Shown: piece after piece, positions 7,436-14,270 of the stretch
How the letters are laid out: the number at the start of each line of letters is the position of its first letter
Position numbering within the stretch: the stretch's first letter is position 1
NCBI GenBank assembly: GCA_016934355.1
Contig: JAFGTA010000085.1
Location: forward strand, 1 to 31,636
DNA: 31,636 nt
From: Candidatus Bathyarchaeota archaeon
GTDB taxonomy: Archaea > Thermoproteota > Bathyarchaeia > TCS64
Direction: 5' to 3'
Notes under the pieces: model-generated
Told to the model about the DNA's origin: nothing
The model's database searches: none
The model's input: only the letters and a program-made list of their open reading frames with translations
Program-made: the position numbers and the translations under genes

Positions 7436-8776
7436 TTGAGCGTAGATACAGAGAAACTTCTCAAGGAAGCTTCTAAGTGGAAGAAGATAGCTCCACCCTA
7501 TCACGCCTTCTACCAGGGGAAGGTAGAGGTCATGCCAAAGTGCGCCATACGCAGTCTCCAAGATTTCAGCATATGGTACACGCCCGGCGTCGCCGAGGCC
7601 TGCCTCGACATAGAGAAAGACAAGGAGAAGGCGTACGAGCTAACAAGCAAATGGAACTACGTCGCTGTCGTCAGCGACGGCACACGTGTCCTAGGGCTCG
7701 GAGACATAGGCGGCCAAGCTGGCCTGCCCGTCATGGAGGGTAAGGCACTCATATTCAAGTACCTCGGAGGCGTTGACGCGTTCCCGATATGCCTCTCGAC
7801 GAAGGACCCCGACGAGGTCATACAGGCTGTCAAGTGGATTGAGCCCAGCTTCGGAGGCATCAACCTAGAGGACTTCAGCAAGCCAAAGTGCTTCTACATC
7901 CTCGAGAAACTCAGGAAGGAGATGCCCATCCCCGTCTGGCACGACGACCAGCAGGGCACGGCGGCGGTCATACTGGCGGGGACGATCAACGCCCTCAAGT
8001 TCACGGGTAAGAAGCTGGGCGAGGCCAAGTTCACCATCGTGGGCACCGGCTCAGCGAACACCAGAACATACTACGTGCTGACGGCCGCGGGTGTAAACCC
8101 CAAGAACATCATCATGGTCGACAGCCGCGGCGCGATAGGCACCCACAGAAAGGAACTTGAAGGCACCTACAAGTGGCCCATAGCCCAGAAAACCAACCCA
8201 GACAACATAGAGGGAGACATAAAGAAAGCCGCAGACGGAAGCGACATCATAATAGCCGCGTCCAAACCCGGCCCCGGAACCATCAAGAAAGAGGACATCC
8301 AAGCCATGGCGACGGACCCGATAGTCTTCGCGTGCGCCAACCCAGTGCCTGAAATATGGCCGTGGGAGGCCGAGAAGGCGGGAGCCAAGGTCATAGCCAC
8401 GGGCCGCAGCGACTTCCCCAACCAGGTCAACAACAGCCTCGTGTTCCCCGCTATATTCAGGGGGGCGCTGGACGTGAGGGCGAAGACGATCACGGACGAG
8501 ATGTGCATAGCGTCGGCGACCGCCCTAGCAAAGTTCGCCGAGGACAAGGGACTCACCAAGGACTATATCATCCCAGCGATGAGCGAATGGGAGATATACC
8601 CGATGCAGGCGGCAGAGACTGGGCTTAAGGCAATAGAGCAGGGCATCGCACGCAAGAAGATGAGCAGGGCCGAGCTCTACGAGAGAGCCGAGACGATTAT
8701 CGGTCGCACCCAGAACGTCGTGAAGATGCTGATGCAGCAGGGCTTCATTGACGCTCCTCCGCCTGAGCCGGAGTAA
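7436..8776 (+). CDS. Malic enzyme (malate dehydrogenase, oxaloacetate-decarboxylating)
   Basis: This enzyme oxidatively decarboxylates malate to pyruvate and CO2 with NAD(P). At 446 residues it has the length of the short, single-module malic enzymes without a phosphotransacetylase tail. Motifs include IWYTPGVAE with the catalytic tyrosine, EGKALIFKYLGG with the catalytic lysine, the metal-binding INLEDF and HDDQQGTA, and the nucleotide loop GTGSAN in place of the more usual GAGAAG. NAD versus NADP preference cannot be told. The start is TTG at 7436, fitting the TATA box. It lies directly downstream of the fumarate reductase operon and in the same region as fumarase, so the four activities form a succinate-fumarate-malate-pyruvate route. 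Confidence 0.93.
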   Translation: MSVDTEKLLKEASKWKKIAPPYHAFYQGKVEVMPKCAIRSLQDFSIWYTPGVAEACLDIEKDKEKAYELTSKWNYVAVVSDGTRVLGLGDIGGQAGLPVMEGKALIFKYLGGVDAFPICLSTKDPDEVIQAVKWIEPSFGGINLEDFSKPKCFYILEKLRKEMPIPVWHDDQQGTAAVILAGTINALKFTGKKLGEAKFTIVGTGSANTRTYYVLTAAGVNPKNIIMVDSRGAIGTHRKELEGTYKWPIAQKTNPDNIEGDIKKAADGSDIIIAASKPGPGTIKKEDIQAMATDPIVFACANPVPEIWPWEAEKAGAKVIATGRSDFPNQVNNSLVFPAIFRGALDVRAKTITDEMCIASATALAKFAEDKGLTKDYIIPAMSEWEIYPMQAAETGLKAIEQGIARKKMSRAELYERAETIIGRTQNVVKMLMQQGFIDAPPPEPE

Positions 8777-8785
8777 CTCTCTTCT

Positions 8786-8810
8786 ATTTTACTTTTTTAG
8801 ATACCTTTTT
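8786..8810 (+). terminator. T-tract terminator after malic enzyme gene
   Basis: Three runs of four to six T, separated by a few bases, lie just after the stop codon. This is typical of archaeal intrinsic termination. Confidence 0.45.
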
Positions 8811-8835
8811 ACGAGGGCGTCCATGTAAGCGTCTA

Positions 8836-8845
8836 CTTAAATAAT
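8836..8845 (+). promoter_or_regulatory. TATA box of the small zinc-ribbon gene
   Basis: CTTAAATAAT lies about 32 bases before the ATG at 8873. A purine-rich GGAAGGGG just before the start may serve as ribosome-binding site. Confidence 0.45.
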
Positions 8846-8872
8846 CGACAGCGCATAGAAGGAAGGGGAAAA

Positions 8873-9085
8873 ATGCCTTATTGTACCGAGTGTGGGGGGA
8901 AGCTGAAGTGGGACGCGAAGCTCAGGCACTACAGCTGCCAGAGCTGCGGGCTGACATACACGGAGGCGGAGCTGTCTCGCGCCCTCGAGAAGCTATATAA
9001 TAAGGACGACGACGAGGACGAGAAGCGGCGGCAGCGTAATCAAGATTATCTTGATTGGTGGACGAGCTCTAAGAAGAAGAGATAG
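8873..9085 (+). CDS. Small zinc-ribbon protein
   Basis: This 70-residue protein starts with one zinc ribbon (Cys4, Cys7, Cys22, Cys25) in a GGKLKWD...YSCQSCG context. A strongly charged tail follows: an acidic DDDEDE run, then basic KRRQRNQ and a terminal KKKR. Such small zinc-ribbon proteins are common in archaea and often bind nucleic acid or transcription machinery, but I do not recognise a named family. It has its own TATA box and stands alone between the malic enzyme and the DUF47 gene. The composition of ribbon plus coding-like sequence makes a real gene likely. Confidence 0.75.
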   Translation: MPYCTECGGKLKWDAKLRHYSCQSCGLTYTEAELSRALEKLYNKDDDEDEKRRQRNQDYLDWWTSSKKKR

Positions 9086-9202
9086 CCATTCAAGTATAGT
9101 ATTTATAATGGTTATTCTGAATCGTTAGTAATTTCTAAATTCTTTAAAGTTTAAAACCTTCGACGATACTTATTCTAGTAGAGATCATTTACAGGTGCTA
9201 CC

Positions 9203-9853
9203 ATGGTATTCCCCGTTGAATCCGAAGACCGTACGATGCGGAACCTTCTCATGCTCTGCCAGGACAACGCTAGGCTCATAGTGGAGGGGTTCAGGAAGAT
9301 ACTTTCCATAACCGACCAGATCTCAAAGAACGAAGGGACTTCGGAAGGCATCATAGAGAATATCCAGAATATTATCGACGAGTCGAGCAAAATCAAGAGT
9401 ACGTTGATCAAGGAGCTTCACGAGATCGGCGGTGTCTTGCTGAGCCGAGACGACTTCTTCAGGCTCATAAGTGCCCTCGGTGACATAATGGATCACGTCA
9501 AGGGCATAGGGGCGCGTTTAACCGAAATACAGCAAAGAAAATATGTTGTTCCCAACGACGTAGGCCAGAGCGTCAACAAGCTCTCTGACATCGCCTTCGA
9601 TGCGATGATCAAGCTCCGAGAGGCAATGATGAGTCTAGGGTTTAACAGCGAGAAAGCCGTGAGCTTCACCAAGGAGATCGATGATCTAGAGAAAAGATTC
9701 GACGAGGCCTACTTCAGAGTAGAGCTCTCAGTCATCACGAGCGAGATGGAGCTACCCGCCATTCTGATGCTGAAGGATGCCATCATGCTAATGGAAGACA
9801 TGGTGGACAAGATACGCGACGCCTCCGACCTCATAAGGATCATAGCGCTCTAA
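9203..9853 (+). CDS. PhoU-like DUF47 protein (putative phosphate transport regulator)
   Basis: This 216-residue, all-helical protein matches the DUF47/TIGR00153 family, the PhoU-like proteins usually encoded beside PiT phosphate transporters. Supporting features are the ELHEIGGVLLSRDDFFRLISALGDIMD core at residues 71-97, the long amphipathic helices after it, and a C-terminal EDMVDKIRDASDLIRIIAL helix typical of the family. No Pit transporter is next to it. It is followed after one base by endA and is probably co-transcribed with it. A TTTAAAA TATA-like element lies about 50 bases upstream, and AGGTG precedes the ATG. The function in phosphate control is inferred from family context only. Confidence 0.8.
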   Translation: MVFPVESEDRTMRNLLMLCQDNARLIVEGFRKILSITDQISKNEGTSEGIIENIQNIIDESSKIKSTLIKELHEIGGVLLSRDDFFRLISALGDIMDHVKGIGARLTEIQQRKYVVPNDVGQSVNKLSDIAFDAMIKLREAMMSLGFNSEKAVSFTKEIDDLEKRFDEAYFRVELSVITSEMELPAILMLKDAIMLMEDMVDKIRDASDLIRIIAL

Positions 9854-9854
9854 A

Positions 9855-10406
9855 ATGAACGCATCGCCTATCCCCGTCCAGCTCCTCGGGGACAACCGCC
9901 TCATTGTATGGGACCACAAGAAGGGAAACCAGCTCTACAACAAAGGCTTCTACGGTAAGCCCCTGGGCGTGGCGAGGCCGAGAGAGGAGTTCACTCAGCC
10001 GCTCATCCTCGACGCCGTAGAGGGGCTGTACCTCCTTGAGAAGAAGATGATCACTGTCTGTGACTTGTTAGGAAAAACGGTGTCCCTGTCTGAACTGAGG
10101 CGACGCCTGCAAGAGGAAACCGATGGAATCGAGCGAAAATACGGCGTCTACAATGAGCTCAGGGAAAAAGGCTACATCGTGACACCCGGCATCAAGTATG
10201 GCTGCGATTTCGCAGTCTACGAGCACGGGCCAGGTATCGACCACGCGCCATACGTGATACAGCTCCAAGGCTCAGATGAGCCCATAGAAGCCGAAGAGAT
10301 CGTGAAGTCGGGGCGATTGGCTTCAACAGTAAGAAAATCGTTCATAAAAGCAGTAAAAATCGGCGGAGAATCACGTTTCCTAGAGTTCAACTGGTGGAAA
10401 GCCTAA
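9855..10406 (+). CDS. endA: tRNA-splicing endonuclease
   Basis: This enzyme cuts introns out of precursor tRNAs at bulge-helix-bulge sites. The length of 183 residues matches the small homotetrameric type (about 180 in Methanocaldococcus jannaschii). The C-terminal catalytic domain starts at KYGCDFAVYEHGPG. The triad can be assigned as Tyr122, His130 (in GIDHAPYV) and Lys161 (in TVRKSF), with the usual spacing of about 31 between His and Lys. The chain ends in LEFNWWKA, a family-like terminus. It follows the DUF47 gene with a single base between stop and ATG. Homotetramer versus a two-subunit form depends on whether a second paralog exists elsewhere in the genome. Confidence 0.92.
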   Translation: MNASPIPVQLLGDNRLIVWDHKKGNQLYNKGFYGKPLGVARPREEFTQPLILDAVEGLYLLEKKMITVCDLLGKTVSLSELRRRLQEETDGIERKYGVYNELREKGYIVTPGIKYGCDFAVYEHGPGIDHAPYVIQLQGSDEPIEAEEIVKSGRLASTVRKSFIKAVKIGGESRFLEFNWWKA

Positions 10407-10433
10407 AAATAAGCCCGGGTAAGCCGCATTTAT

Positions 10434-10589
10434 TTAATTATCTTCTTGCTCTCTCTCGGTGGCTGGAACCAAGAACTCGTACTCGACCACAAGCTTATCA
10501 TAGCATTTTTTACAAACGTTTCCGATACGAGGGATGAACCCTTTAAAATGCGCTAAAGGCCCATTACACTGGGGACATTTCTCTGACAT
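10434..10589 (-). CDS. Small zinc-ribbon protein (51 residues)
   Basis: A complete frame runs from ATG at 10589 to TAA at 10434 on the minus strand. The product has two CxxC knuckles (Cys5/Cys8 in KCPQC and Cys26/Cys29 in VCKKC), a GFIPRIGN segment between them, and an acidic C-terminal tail. Two paired knuckles with this spacing are hard to get by chance. The sequence TTTAAAAATTTAAA centred about 26 bases upstream is a good TATA box, implying a leaderless transcript. It lies downstream of nrdR on the same strand. I do not recognise a named family; a zinc-binding partner for a larger nucleic-acid or ribosome-related complex is only a guess. Confidence 0.72.
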   Translation of the reverse strand: MSEKCPQCNGPLAHFKGFIPRIGNVCKKCYDKLVVEYEFLVPATEREQEDN

Positions 10590-10607
10590 TTAATCAAACA
10601 ACTCTCT

Positions 10608-10622
10608 TTAAATTTTTAAAGA
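10608..10622 (-). promoter_or_regulatory. TATA box of the 51-residue zinc-ribbon gene
   Basis: An A/T-only stretch reading TTTAAAAATTTAAA on the minus strand is centred about 26 bases before the ATG at 10589. The spacing fits a leaderless start. Confidence 0.45.
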
Positions 10623-10709
10623 ATATTGAGTACCCCTATATAAAAATCAACGCTATTTCAGATAAACATAGTTAAACGTTAAGATTCTCTAAATAAATTT
10701 TTATTATGA

Positions 10710-11183
10710 TTAACTTTTCTCCTCTTCAACTATCTTCATAAAGTCCTCGGGCTCTCTGAACTCCCTGTAGACCGAGGCGAACCTAACGTAGCACACGTAA
10801 TCAAGGTCCTTCAGGTGCGAGATGACTCTGTCACCAATCTCGTTAGAAGCGACCTCGTCACGTCCCTCATCGATGATGCTCTGTCTGACCTTCTCCGTGA
10901 TATCCCTCATCTGCTCCAAGCACACAGGGCGCTTCTCGCATGCCTTCTGCAGCCCCTTCAATATCTTGGCGCTTTCGAACCTCTCAAGGCGCCCATCCTT
11001 CTTGCGGACCATGAGCTCGATCTCCTCTATGTACTCATATGTGGTGAGGCGCTTGCCGCATCCACTACAGATTTTTCTTCTACGTGTCATGTTGTTGGGT
11101 GAGTCTCTTGTCTCAAGCGTACGGAGAACCTCTGAGCCACAGAATGGACACTTCACGTCATGACACCGATGCAGTTTACTCAT
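10710..11183 (-). CDS. nrdR: NrdR-type transcriptional repressor (zinc ribbon plus ATP-cone)
   Basis: NrdR represses ribonucleotide reductase genes in bacteria when its ATP-cone binds dATP. The 157-residue protein has the zinc ribbon (Cys12, Cys15, Cys39, Cys42) with the diagnostic VLRTLETRDSPN and RRRKICSGCGKRLTTYE segments. An ATP-cone follows from about residue 57 to 145, including VRKKDGRLERF and DLDYVCYVRFASVYREF. The length and domain order match bacterial NrdR (about 150), with about ten extra residues before the first cysteine. NrdR is common in bacteria and patchy in archaea. A TATA-like ATTTTTAAAA lies about 20-30 bases upstream. No ribonucleotide reductase gene is in the window, so the target must be elsewhere. 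Confidence 0.93.
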   Translation of the reverse strand: MSKLHRCHDVKCPFCGSEVLRTLETRDSPNNMTRRRKICSGCGKRLTTYEYIEEIELMVRKKDGRLERFESAKILKGLQKACEKRPVCLEQMRDITEKVRQSIIDEGRDEVASNEIGDRVISHLKDLDYVCYVRFASVYREFREPEDFMKIVEEEKS

Positions 11184-11466
11184 TGCGGTTGTTTCTCATC
11201 TTTTAAAAATTTTTCCAAGAATTTCTTGATGAATTGATCAACATGTTTCTTATGTGGGTGGCCTATCCATACAATTTTATCTGCAATGCTTGTTGAGTGT
11301 TTTTCCTTAACTACACAAATGGCTATATTCGTTAGACTAGAGCCTTATCATAACTGGTAGAAATTACCGTCAAAGGTAGTCATTAGAAAGATATGGATTC
11401 AGAAACTAGTTTTTCACTCCAGAATCCCTTTTTATATTAAGGCTATGGATTTGCTCGGGCTATAAG
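11184..11466. other. Intergenic region between divergent nrdR and trmB-type gene
   Basis: These 283 bases carry the promoters of both neighbours: ATTTTTAAAA on the minus strand near 11200-11212 for nrdR, and TTTTTATATTAAGG on the plus strand near 11428-11441 for the TrmB-type gene at 11467. A frame on the minus strand (11180-11344) is open for 54 codons and reads protein-like, but has no ATG, GTG or TTG near its beginning. I saw no tRNA. Confidence 0.4.
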
Positions 11467-12375
11467 ATGCAGGTTGGACAACTAGAACTCGAGAAGCAGG
11501 AGAAGAAGAAATCCGAGCTCATGGACGACGAACTGGACCTCCTACCCGTCTACACAAGGGAGACCAGCAGGACGAGGATCCCGCCAGAGGCGATGGGACA
11601 CCTAAACGCCTTGAAGAACATCGATCAGGCGTTAACCAAGTTTAAGCTAAGCAAGAACGAGGTACGTGTGTATCTTTACCTTGCTAGGTTCGGCGCCCAT
11701 AAGGCGCAGAGCGTCGCCGAGGCCCTCGGCGTGCACAGGACTGAGGCATACAAGATTCTTCGCAGGTTAGAGGCGCAGGGGCTCATCAGCAGAGTGATGG
11801 AGCGGCCCATGAAGTTCGTCGCTGTTCCGTTTGAGACGGTGCTGGACAACCTCATCGAGGAGCGCCGGCAACGTATCCACCAGATGGAGCAGAGGAAGGC
11901 CGAGCTTCTGAAGATATGGAAGAGCCTTCCCGAGCCGGAGAACGTCCAGCACAGCAAGGAGACTTTCCAGGTGCTGGAAGGAAAGCGCCACATCAGCGTG
12001 AGGCTTAATGAGCTTCTTGAGGGATGCAAGGAGAGCATAGACATCGTGGTCTCTGACAGCAACCTAATCTGGCTGTACAACACGCCGTTCCTTGACGACC
12101 TGGACGAGATCGCCGTCGAGGACCGTATAAAGGTTCGGCTCCTCACAAACTATTCGCCTACGAGCAGCTACGTGCTGGACCAGATCGAGGTCGGTAACGG
12201 CGACTTCGCGTACCTGAAGAAGCACGAGATGCCGGGCTTCTTCATCAGGGACGGCAAGGAGATGATCCTGCTCATGGCGAATGACCAGAGCAGTCTCTAC
12301 GGGATGTGGACCAACTACGATAGCATCGTGAAGAGCTACAGCATCCTTTTCGACCTACTCTGGAAAAGCAAGTAG
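11467..12375 (+). CDS. TrmB-family transcriptional regulator
   Basis: This 302-residue archaeal regulator has a winged helix-turn-helix at about residues 52-115. The landmarks are LSKNEVRVYLYLARFGAHKAQSVAEALG followed by the recognition part VHRTEAYKILRRLEAQGLI and the wing RPMKFVAVP. A coiled coil (about 120-150) leads to a C-terminal sensor-like domain from about 170 that includes SIDIVVSDSNLIWLYN and ends in YSILFDLLWKSK. That layout is the TrmB type, best known for sugar-responsive control, although the ligand here is unknown. About 50 charged residues precede the HTH, which is unusual. It is monocistronic, with a TATA box (TTTTTATATTAAGG) 26-39 bases upstream, and converges on a small membrane-protein gene. 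Confidence 0.85.
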   Translation: MQVGQLELEKQEKKKSELMDDELDLLPVYTRETSRTRIPPEAMGHLNALKNIDQALTKFKLSKNEVRVYLYLARFGAHKAQSVAEALGVHRTEAYKILRRLEAQGLISRVMERPMKFVAVPFETVLDNLIEERRQRIHQMEQRKAELLKIWKSLPEPENVQHSKETFQVLEGKRHISVRLNELLEGCKESIDIVVSDSNLIWLYNTPFLDDLDEIAVEDRIKVRLLTNYSPTSSYVLDQIEVGNGDFAYLKKHEMPGFFIRDGKEMILLMANDQSSLYGMWTNYDSIVKSYSILFDLLWKSK

Positions 12376-12389
12376 GTTCTTTTACCTTT

Positions 12390-12710
12390 TTACCCTAGGA
12401 TCAGGTTCAGGTTCCAGATGCTTACTAGGATCTTGGCGACTCCAGCAACCAGGGGGAAGCCAAAGAAGTAATGGGCAACCTTGCTCTTGACTACTCTATT
12501 CAGCAGGAAGGGCACAGCGATACAAATAGCCACTAACAGGAGATCTACCTGTATCCATGAACCGCTGCCCATGAGCGATGCGGCTACATTGTTTCCCTCT
12601 ACTAGCCCCATCGAAAGACCGAGACGTGTCGATACCCAATCTCCGAGAGCCCCTAATATGAGTATGAAATACGCGATTGGCTCGATCTTTATCTCTGGGT
12701 ATCGGAGCAA
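12390..12710 (-). CDS. Small integral membrane protein, DUF5658-like
   Basis: This 106-residue protein has three predicted membrane segments (about 12-34, 52-72 and 80-104) and a DWVSTRLGL motif after the first segment. A polar D-x-x-(S/T)-T motif followed by G and NN inside a small three-helix protein fits the DUF5658 type common in archaea, whose function is unknown. Translation starts at TTG (12708-12710). A good TATA element (TTTATATC on the minus strand, about 12739-12747) lies some 32 bases upstream and is flanked by copies of ATAGATC, which may be an operator. Confidence 0.6.
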   Translation of the reverse strand: MLRYPEIKIEPIAYFILILGALGDWVSTRLGLSMGLVEGNNVAASLMGSGSWIQVDLLLVAICIAVPFLLNRVVKSKVAHYFFGFPLVAGVAKILVSIWNLNLILG

Positions 12711-12758
12711 ATAGATCGAGAATATAGATCAAGAATCTATGATATAAAGATATAGATC
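12711..12758. repeat. ATAGATC repeats around a TATA box (putative operator)
   Basis: ATAGATC occurs at 12711-12717, 12724-12730 and 12752-12758, with an inverted partial copy (ATCTAT) at 12735-12740. The TATA box of the minus-strand membrane-protein gene lies between the second and third copies. Binding at these sites would cover both the TATA box and the transcription start, as an archaeal repressor would. The binding protein is unknown; the TrmB-type protein encoded next door is one candidate. Confidence 0.45.
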
Positions 12759-12802
12759 ACATACTCATAGATGATAATCAATACAATAAAAGGAATAATT
12801 AT

Positions 12803-12822
12803 AAAATGCATTAAAATGCATT
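12803..12822. repeat. Tandem AAAATGCATT decamers
   Basis: Two perfect copies of AAAATGCATT stand head to tail, each containing the palindrome ATGCAT. They lie between the 3' end of arlF and the promoter of the membrane-protein gene. They could be a protein-binding site, but the A/T-rich background makes chance possible. Confidence 0.35.
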
Positions 12823-12859
12823 TAGACATATGGTGAGTTATATTGACTAAAATAGATGA

Positions 12860-13618
12860 TTACTCTATTCTCCAGTAGAACGGAATATCGAACCCAAACG
12901 TTGTACCAATAGTAATTCCAATGTGAGTAGAGTTGACATTACTGACCCAGAAATTAGAGTCAGTAAGTTCTACCATAGGAGTCACCTGCACGTTACTTGG
13001 AGTTCTACCCAGGCTGTGAGAAATATCTACGGTTATATCTCCAGCGGGGACGACCGCAGTTCCCAACTCATACTCCATGTAAAAGTCTGTGGATGCCTTG
13101 GCGGCTCCAGGAGTGGATATAGTCACATATTCGAAACTTGGGGATGATTTGTTTAGCCAGATGTGTATCTCGATGGTTTCTTGAGGATCCCAAGCTCCGT
13201 GGATAGGCGAGGTCAGCTTCATCGAGTTAATCTTGTCGCCCTCGGCGCCGGCGAAGAACACCCGGTTCACCTTCCAGTAGCTATCGGTATCGCCATCCTG
13301 GTCGTAAGCTATCCACTCGGTACTCTGAGCGCCGGACGCGGTGAATGTGACTATGCAGTCCATCTTATCGAAGTCTCTAAGCTGGATGCTCGTTTCGCCG
13401 CTGTTCGTCACATTTACCCCAATAGTCTGGGCACCAACAGGGCTCCACGAGACGAACGCGATCCTCTCGTTCAGCGTCACCTCGCTCTGCGAAACAATGC
13501 TGTCAATTCCCTTGTTTAAAACACCGAAGCTGGAGATCGTGGACGTAATTAGAATGGATACCCCTGCGATTAGCATTATAGCCGTGAAGGCCGTCGCTAC
13601 CGTGGTTGACTGCCCCAT
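12860..13618 (-). CDS. arlF: Archaellum stator/accessory protein ArlF (FlaF) with extra C-terminal domain
   Basis: ArlF anchors the archaellum motor to the S-layer. The N-terminus (MGQSTTVATAFTAIMLI...) is a single membrane helix of the ArlF type, and the beta-rich external domain includes the typical NVTNSGETSIQLRDFDKMDC strand. At 252 residues it is longer than usual ArlF (about 120-170). The last 65 or so residues have the pattern VPAGDITVDISHSLGRTPSNVQ...FWVSNVNSTHIGI...FYWRIE. This resembles a small beta domain found at the C-terminus of many phage tail and surface proteins. It follows arlG after 2 bases and shares its promoter. Assignment as ArlF rests on position next to arlG and on the N-terminal pattern. 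Confidence 0.75.
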   Translation of the reverse strand: MGQSTTVATAFTAIMLIAGVSILITSTISSFGVLNKGIDSIVSQSEVTLNERIAFVSWSPVGAQTIGVNVTNSGETSIQLRDFDKMDCIVTFTASGAQSTEWIAYDQDGDTDSYWKVNRVFFAGAEGDKINSMKLTSPIHGAWDPQETIEIHIWLNKSSPSFEYVTISTPGAAKASTDFYMEYELGTAVVPAGDITVDISHSLGRTPSNVQVTPMVELTDSNFWVSNVNSTHIGITIGTTFGFDIPFYWRIE

Positions 13619-13620
13619 CC

Positions 13621-14103
13621 CTAGTCTCCTATGCTAAAGTAGAGCTCGTCGTCCACCCCGTTATACGTGTTAAAGCAGACATAGTAGTCGCCTTTCACAA
13701 GGTCTGAAGAGGTGGTAATCGTGAGTTCCAGAGTCTCTGCCCCTTGCCAGTGATCGTCCTCGCTGTTCAGAATAGTGTAGCTCCACCCGGCCCCGGACTC
13801 TGAATAGAAAACGTGGCTGAAGTTACCGAACCTACCGAATAAGATGTCGCTCTGCTCTACGACCGCTGAAGGGATCGTGGTCTCGCCCGTGTTCTTAACC
13901 CATACCTTCACAGTGGTCGAAGAGGTGTTGACCGCCGATATCACGTCGACGCTTGTCTGCATCTTATCGCTAAGCCTCTCCGACATACTGAGGGTACCGT
14001 GCTCAAGCCCCGCCATGGATGACAGGAACACCTGAGACAACGCGGCGGCCGCGATGACAACGGCAACTAGAACTATGCCTTCGGATACAATCGACGAGGC
14101 CAT
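13621..14103 (-). CDS. arlG: Archaellum accessory protein ArlG (FlaG)
   Basis: ArlG forms filaments that, capped by ArlF, tether the archaellum motor to the S-layer outside the membrane. The 160-residue protein begins MASSIVSEGIVLVAVVIAAAA, a short N-terminus plus one membrane helix as in FlaG. A beta-rich domain follows with the archaellin-like KVWVKNTGETTIP segment. Its length matches the family (about 150). It is the first gene of a two-gene operon with arlF. CTATATAC on the minus strand (14127-14134) is centred 27 bases before the ATG, so the transcript should be leaderless. The rest of the archaellum machinery found here (arlI, arlJ) is 8 kb away. Confidence 0.8.
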   Translation of the reverse strand: MASSIVSEGIVLVAVVIAAAALSQVFLSSMAGLEHGTLSMSERLSDKMQTSVDVISAVNTSSTTVKVWVKNTGETTIPSAVVEQSDILFGRFGNFSHVFYSESGAGWSYTILNSEDDHWQGAETLELTITTSSDLVKGDYYVCFNTYNGVDDELYFSIGD

Positions 14104-14126
14104 GATTGGTTCTCAATCGATTCAGG

Positions 14127-14134
14127 GTATATAG
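14127..14134 (-). promoter_or_regulatory. TATA box of the arlG-arlF operon
   Basis: CTATATAC on the minus strand is centred 27 bases before the ATG at 14103, which fits a leaderless transcript. Confidence 0.5.
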
Positions 14135-14240
14135 ATAGTTTATGAATCTAGGACAACTAACATTGATCCTTAAAATTATAGACCTCTTCTAAAAAAAACT
14201 AAACAAAATAGGAATTTTCATTATCCTATCCCCAGATTGA

Positions 14241-14250
14241 CTTATTTATC
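14241..14250 (+). promoter_or_regulatory. TATA box of the BshC-like gene
   Basis: CTTATTTATC is centred about 25 bases before the ATG at 14271, which predicts a leaderless transcript. Confidence 0.45.
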
Positions 14251-14270
14251 AAAATAGCCATTGAGGGTTT

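Noticed and set aside
8873..10589. tRNA genes in the gaps near endA
   Set aside because: I looked for the T-arm consensus (GGTTCRAATCC) and CCA-adjacent stems in the gaps and saw none.
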